A DNA stretch of 43,854 nucleotides. Source: an uncultured Bacteroidota bacterium. GTDB taxonomy: Bacteria > Bacteroidota > Rhodothermia > Rhodothermales > Salinibacteraceae. The DNA is taken from assembly GCA_913055845.1 (NCBI GenBank), contig CAJXKO010000013.1:1-43854 (forward strand). The letters are read 5' to 3'. How positions within the stretch are numbered: the stretch's first letter is position 1; each line of letters starts with the position of its first letter. The position numbers and the translations under genes are program-made. The notes under the pieces are model-generated. The model was not told the origin of the DNA. It did not search any database and saw only the letters and a program-made list of their open reading frames with translations. This document shows, one piece after another, positions 41,151 to 43,854 of this stretch.

Positions 41151-41750
41151 TCAGCGGGCATCGTCGTCGGTCCGGCGGGCGGCGGGGGCTTGAACCATCC
41201 ACACCCCGTCCTCCTCGTCGACCTCCTGCACGCGAACCTTCACGTCTTCGTCGGGGAGGGTGGGCACCGTGCGCCCCACGATGTCGGGGGCAATGGGCAG
41301 CTCGCGATGTTGCCGGTCGATGATGGTGAGGAACTGGACGGAGGCAGGGCGGCCCATGTCCATTAGGGCGTCGAGCGCGGCGCGGCCCGTGCGCCCCGTA
41401 AACACCACGTCGTCCACCAGTACGAGGTGGCGGTCGGTGACGTCGAACGGAATGCGCGTGGTCTGAATTTGGGGCTGCTCCAGCCGCAGGCGCACGTCGT
41501 CGCGGTACATGGTGACATCCAGGAGACCGAGGGGCAGCTCAATGCCGGCCTGCTCCTGGAGGCGCGTTTGGAGCCGGCGGGCCAGGTGCACGCCCCGGGT
41601 CTGCATCCCCACGAACGCATGGGCGTCGGCGGGGGCCGGCGGGCCGTCCGGGTCGATGGGTTCGAGGATCTGCTGGGCCATGCGGTCCAGCGTTCGCCCG
41701 AGGTCGCGGGCGGTCATCAGTTGCGCCTTGATGCGGTCGTCGGACGCCAT
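41151..41750 (-). CDS. pyrR: PyrR bifunctional regulator/uracil phosphoribosyltransferase
   Basis: Encodes 199 residues of the type I PRTase fold. The PRPP loop is [23 protein letters not shown], and [15 protein letters not shown] is a PyrR-like N-terminal motif. In Gram-positives PyrR binds pyr mRNA at high UMP and causes attenuation. A binding loop was not identified here, so regulation of pyrB by it is plausible but unproved. ATG 41750 is used. The C-terminal ~20 residues are an acidic extension. It is divergent from the DUF58 gene. Confidence 0.92.
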   Translation of the reverse strand: MASDDRIKAQLMTARDLGRTLDRMAQQILEPIDPDGPPAPADAHAFVGMQTRGVHLARRLQTRLQEQAGIELPLGLLDVTMYRDDVRLRLEQPQIQTTRIPFDVTDRHLVLVDDVVFTGRTGRAALDALMDMGRPASVQFLTIIDRQHRELPIAPDIVGRTVPTLPDEDVKVRVQEVDEEDGVWMVQAPAARRTDDDAR

Positions 41751-41901
41751 GGGGGGAGCTACATCGGTGCGGGCGACAGTGTGCGGCGGGATTCCGGCTG
41801 GGGAAGGGGCTGTCGTGGGCCGGCGGCCGTTCGTAAGGAACTGAACATCGGACAAACTTTCTAACGAGCCCACCCTTGTACCCTGACCCCCCTGCCCGTT
41901 C

Positions 41902-42834
41902 ATGGCCGAGTCCAACGCCGCCCGCCGCTACCTCGATCCCGTCGTGATCTCCCAACTCGACACGATGGAGCTGCGGGCCCGTCTCATCGTCGAGGGCTTT
42001 ATCACCGGCCTGCACCGCAGTCCCTATCGCGGCTTCTCGGTCGAGTTTGCCGAGCACCGGCCCTACAATCCCGGCGACGAGCTCCGCCACGTCGACTGGA
42101 AGGTCTACGCCAAGACAGACCGCTACTTTATCAAGCAGTACGAGGAGGAAACGAACCTCCGTAACTACGTCGTCCTCGACACGTCTGCCTCGATGCGCTA
42201 CCAGGGCGAGGGAGGACTTTCGAAACTCGACTACGGGGCCTATCTCGCCGCGGGGCTCCACAACCTGATGCTCAAGCAGCGCGACGCGACGGGCCTCATT
42301 GGGTTCGACGAATCGGTGCACACGTTTCGACCGCCCAAGGCCACGCAAGGCTACCTGCGGCAGCTCCTCGTGGCCCTCGAACGGATCCATGGACGAGAGC
42401 CCGAGGGAGAGCGTACCAGCGCCGCGGCGGCGCTCGAAGAGGTGGCCCAGCGGGTCAAGCGCCGGTCCCTCGTTGTGGTGATTACGGACCTGTTCGAGAA
42501 CATTGCGGCCCACGACGATCTCCTGCGCGCCCTGCGGCACCTTCGTCACCGCGGGCACGAGGTGATTGTCTTTCACGTCCTGGAGGGACAGACCGAGCGT
42601 CAATTTCGGTTTCCGGAGCGGCCCATGCTCTTTCGGGACGTGGAGACCGGGGAGGAGGTCTCGCTCCGCCCCGCCCAACTGCGCGACCATTATACAGAGG
42701 CCGTGGCGCATTTCACCGAAACGTTCCGGCGCAGCTGCCTGGAGCACGACATCGACTTTGCGGAGCTTGACACCAACGAACCCTACGACACGGCCCTGAT
42801 GGCCTACCTCAACAAGCGCGCTCGCCTGGCGTGA
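41902..42834 (+). CDS. DUF58 protein with vWA-like domain
   Basis: Encodes 310 residues. The DUF58 signature is SVEFAEHRPYNPGDELRHVDWKVYAKTDRYFIKQYEEE. A vWA/MIDAS-type metal site follows: VVLDTSASM (DxSxS), with VVITDLFEN as the later acidic segment. Such proteins often lie beside MoxR AAA+ ATPases and are thought to help metal insertion or complex assembly, though no MoxR gene is in the window. Here its neighbour is the divergent pyrR. The stop codon abuts the stop of the convergent membrane-protein gene, with no base between. Confident in family, not in role. Confidence 0.9.
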   Translation: MAESNAARRYLDPVVISQLDTMELRARLIVEGFITGLHRSPYRGFSVEFAEHRPYNPGDELRHVDWKVYAKTDRYFIKQYEEETNLRNYVVLDTSASMRYQGEGGLSKLDYGAYLAAGLHNLMLKQRDATGLIGFDESVHTFRPPKATQGYLRQLLVALERIHGREPEGERTSAAAALEEVAQRVKRRSLVVVITDLFENIAAHDDLLRALRHLRHRGHEVIVFHVLEGQTERQFRFPERPMLFRDVETGEEVSLRPAQLRDHYTEAVAHFTETFRRSCLEHDIDFAELDTNEPYDTALMAYLNKRARLA

Positions 42835-43512
42835 TCATCCGTGCGGTTGGGCCCGTGCTACCGGCGCCGGCGACGACGAGCAGGCGGCCTTGAGGTGCTC
42901 GAACAGGGCAGTCTGGGCGTCCGCCTCGGACAGCCCGATCACGACCGGCCCGTCCCCGGCTCGGAGCAGGAGCACTTCGTCCGACAGTGCTCCCACAAAG
43001 AAGCGCGTGGCCGCGTAGCGACGGTAGTGGCGATGGTAGCGGCGGGCCGAGATGCGATCGACCGCCTCCACGGAGGCGTACGGCAGCGTGCAGGTGCGGG
43101 GGCCCTGAGTCAGCGTTACGGTGTCTGGGCGACACTCCACGCGCACCGCCGGGCGGAACCCGACCAGGCCGATCCCCGCCAGCGCGAGCACTGAGACCAC
43201 CTGCCCCCCCCAGAACAGGGCCTGCCACGAGGGGTTGGCGGTAAGCACCGGTTTGAGGAGCGCCCACCCCAGGTAGTGGCTCATGAGCACGAGCAGGCTC
43301 AGTGCCACGAGGACCACGATAAAGAGTGCCTCGCCCCGCAGTCGATCGCCGACCCATGCCCGGACTGCCCGCCCGAGCAGGGAGTAGCTGGGATGGTACG
43401 TGCGGGAAGACCGGAAGGTGCGCGTCACGGTGACGGCGGGGCTGCGGAGAAAACAGGCGGGGCCCCGAACGCGATCGCGGTCGGGCCGCCTTGACGAAAG
43501 TGCAAAGGGCAC
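42835..43512 (-). CDS. Membrane protein of unknown function (two helices)
   Basis: Encodes up to 225 residues. Two hydrophobic segments (ALFIVVLVALSLLVLMSHYLGWAL and ALFWGGQVVSVLALAGIGLVGF) are followed by a soluble beta-rich C-terminal part resembling a PH-like or bPH domain (VECRPDTVTLTQGPRTCTLPYASVEAVDRISARRY). The start is uncertain: a GTG at 43512, or one about 27 codons later at VTVTRTF. Its stop codon lies directly against the stop of the DUF58 gene. No recognised homologue is named. Confidence 0.6.
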   Translation of the reverse strand: MPFALSSRRPDRDRVRGPACFLRSPAVTVTRTFRSSRTYHPSYSLLGRAVRAWVGDRLRGEALFIVVLVALSLLVLMSHYLGWALLKPVLTANPSWQALFWGGQVVSVLALAGIGLVGFRPAVRVECRPDTVTLTQGPRTCTLPYASVEAVDRISARRYHRHYRRYAATRFFVGALSDEVLLLRAGDGPVVIGLSEADAQTALFEHLKAACSSSPAPVARAQPHG

Positions 43513-43596
43513 ACATGTTCTTGGCTAGATTGTCGGAGGCCCCCTACGGTTCATCGAATCGTAGGTTGCCTGTTGCCCATGCAGGCGTTATGGGAT

Positions 43597-43854
43597 TTAC
43601 GAGGCCACGTACTCGCTGAGGTCGAGCGTCAATTCCTCCCGGTAGGCCCGGTAGCCCGTAACCAAGATGGTTGTCACCGGCACAGCAATCAAGAGCCCAA
43701 ACACACCGAGCAGCGTCCCGAACACCAACAGCGAAAACAGGACGAGAAGCGGGTGTAGGCCCACTTGGTAGCTGAGGATGTTGGGGGTCAGTACGCTCTG
43801 TTCGAGCACACTTTCGCCGAGCAGGACGGCAATCACGATGAGGGCCTTGGTCCA
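43597..43854 (-). CDS. AI-2E/PerM-type membrane transporter, C-terminal part (5' end outside window)
   Basis: The frame runs off the right edge, and the last 85 residues are visible: WTKALIVIAVLLGESVLEQSVLTPNILSYQVGLHPLLVLFSLLVFGTLLGVFGLLIAVPVTTILV then YREELTLD. This is the conserved end of the AI-2E family (NxLxPxxxGxxxxLxPLLVLxSLLxFGxLxGxxGLLxAxPxxA-like). The family exports small molecules or moves Na+; autoinducer-2 transport is demonstrated for few members. The N-terminal half and start are outside the window. Confidence 0.85.
   Translation of the reverse strand, partial: WTKALIVIAVLLGESVLEQSVLTPNILSYQVGLHPLLVLFSLLVFGTLLGVFGLLIAVPVTTILVTGYRAYREELTLDLSEYVAS

Overview
The window looks like chromosome of an extremely halophilic bacterium of the Salinibacter type (Rhodothermota, formerly grouped with Bacteroidetes). 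The evidence is the high GC content, strongly acidic proteins, near absence of Shine-Dalgarno sites, and a retinal/carotenoid/rhodopsin gene set. The species is inferred, not proven. No rRNA, tRNA, CRISPR, integrase or intact insertion sequence was recognised. Both window ends cut genes: valS on the left and an AI-2E-type transporter on the right.

Layout. 1-2 kb: valS end and a small lipoprotein. 2-5.8 kb: a minus-strand operon cysM-mec-cysO-moeZ encoding cysteine synthesis on a protein thiocarboxylate. It is preceded by an unannotated 45-codon leader ORF with five Cys codons in a seven-codon stretch, followed by mutually exclusive antiterminator and terminator hairpins. 5.8-12.3 kb: a nucleoside deaminase and a tripartite RND efflux operon whose intergenic gaps hold palindromic repeats. 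12.4-15.5 kb: hisE-hisG, bioY, an orphan Phd-type antitoxin and a GGCT-like protein. 15.7-21.2 kb: xseB and xseA (apart), an SDR enzyme, a YjbQ-like two-part protein, and a LMW-phosphatase/fructosamine-kinase pair that may repair glycated protein. 21.2-30 kb: crtI-blh-small membrane protein-ferredoxin, hemN, a thiO remnant, a nitronate monooxygenase-like flavoprotein, OsmC, an atypical type-1 rhodopsin and an Rrf2-type regulator. 30-43.9 kb: a DUF3267 zincin, guanine deaminase, aminotransferase, nucleotidyltransferase, CysQ/HAL2-type nucleotidase, an HsdR_N-like protein, an AttEFGH-like ABC/lipocalin operon, pyrR-pyrB, a DUF58 protein, a small membrane protein and the transporter end.

How the genes work together. 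MoeZ would adenylate and sulfurate the C-terminal Gly-Gly of CysO. CysM would add the thiocarboxylate to an activated serine, and the JAMM peptidase Mec would release cysteine. The leader ORF would then sense charged tRNA-Cys and set operon expression. CrtI and Blh supply carotenoid and retinal, which the rhodopsin at 28.6 kb could bind. A nearly identical 23-24 nt element lies in the crtI/hemN and osmC/rhodopsin divergent gaps, and a weaker copy lies upstream of the Rrf2 gene, suggesting a shared control signal.

The most novel items are the Cys-codon leader/attenuator (5420-5615), the rhodopsin with an Asp/Gly/Asn helix-C triad (28584-29279), and the shared upstream element. All family assignments are from reading motifs and recalled family features; no database search or folding calculation was run.
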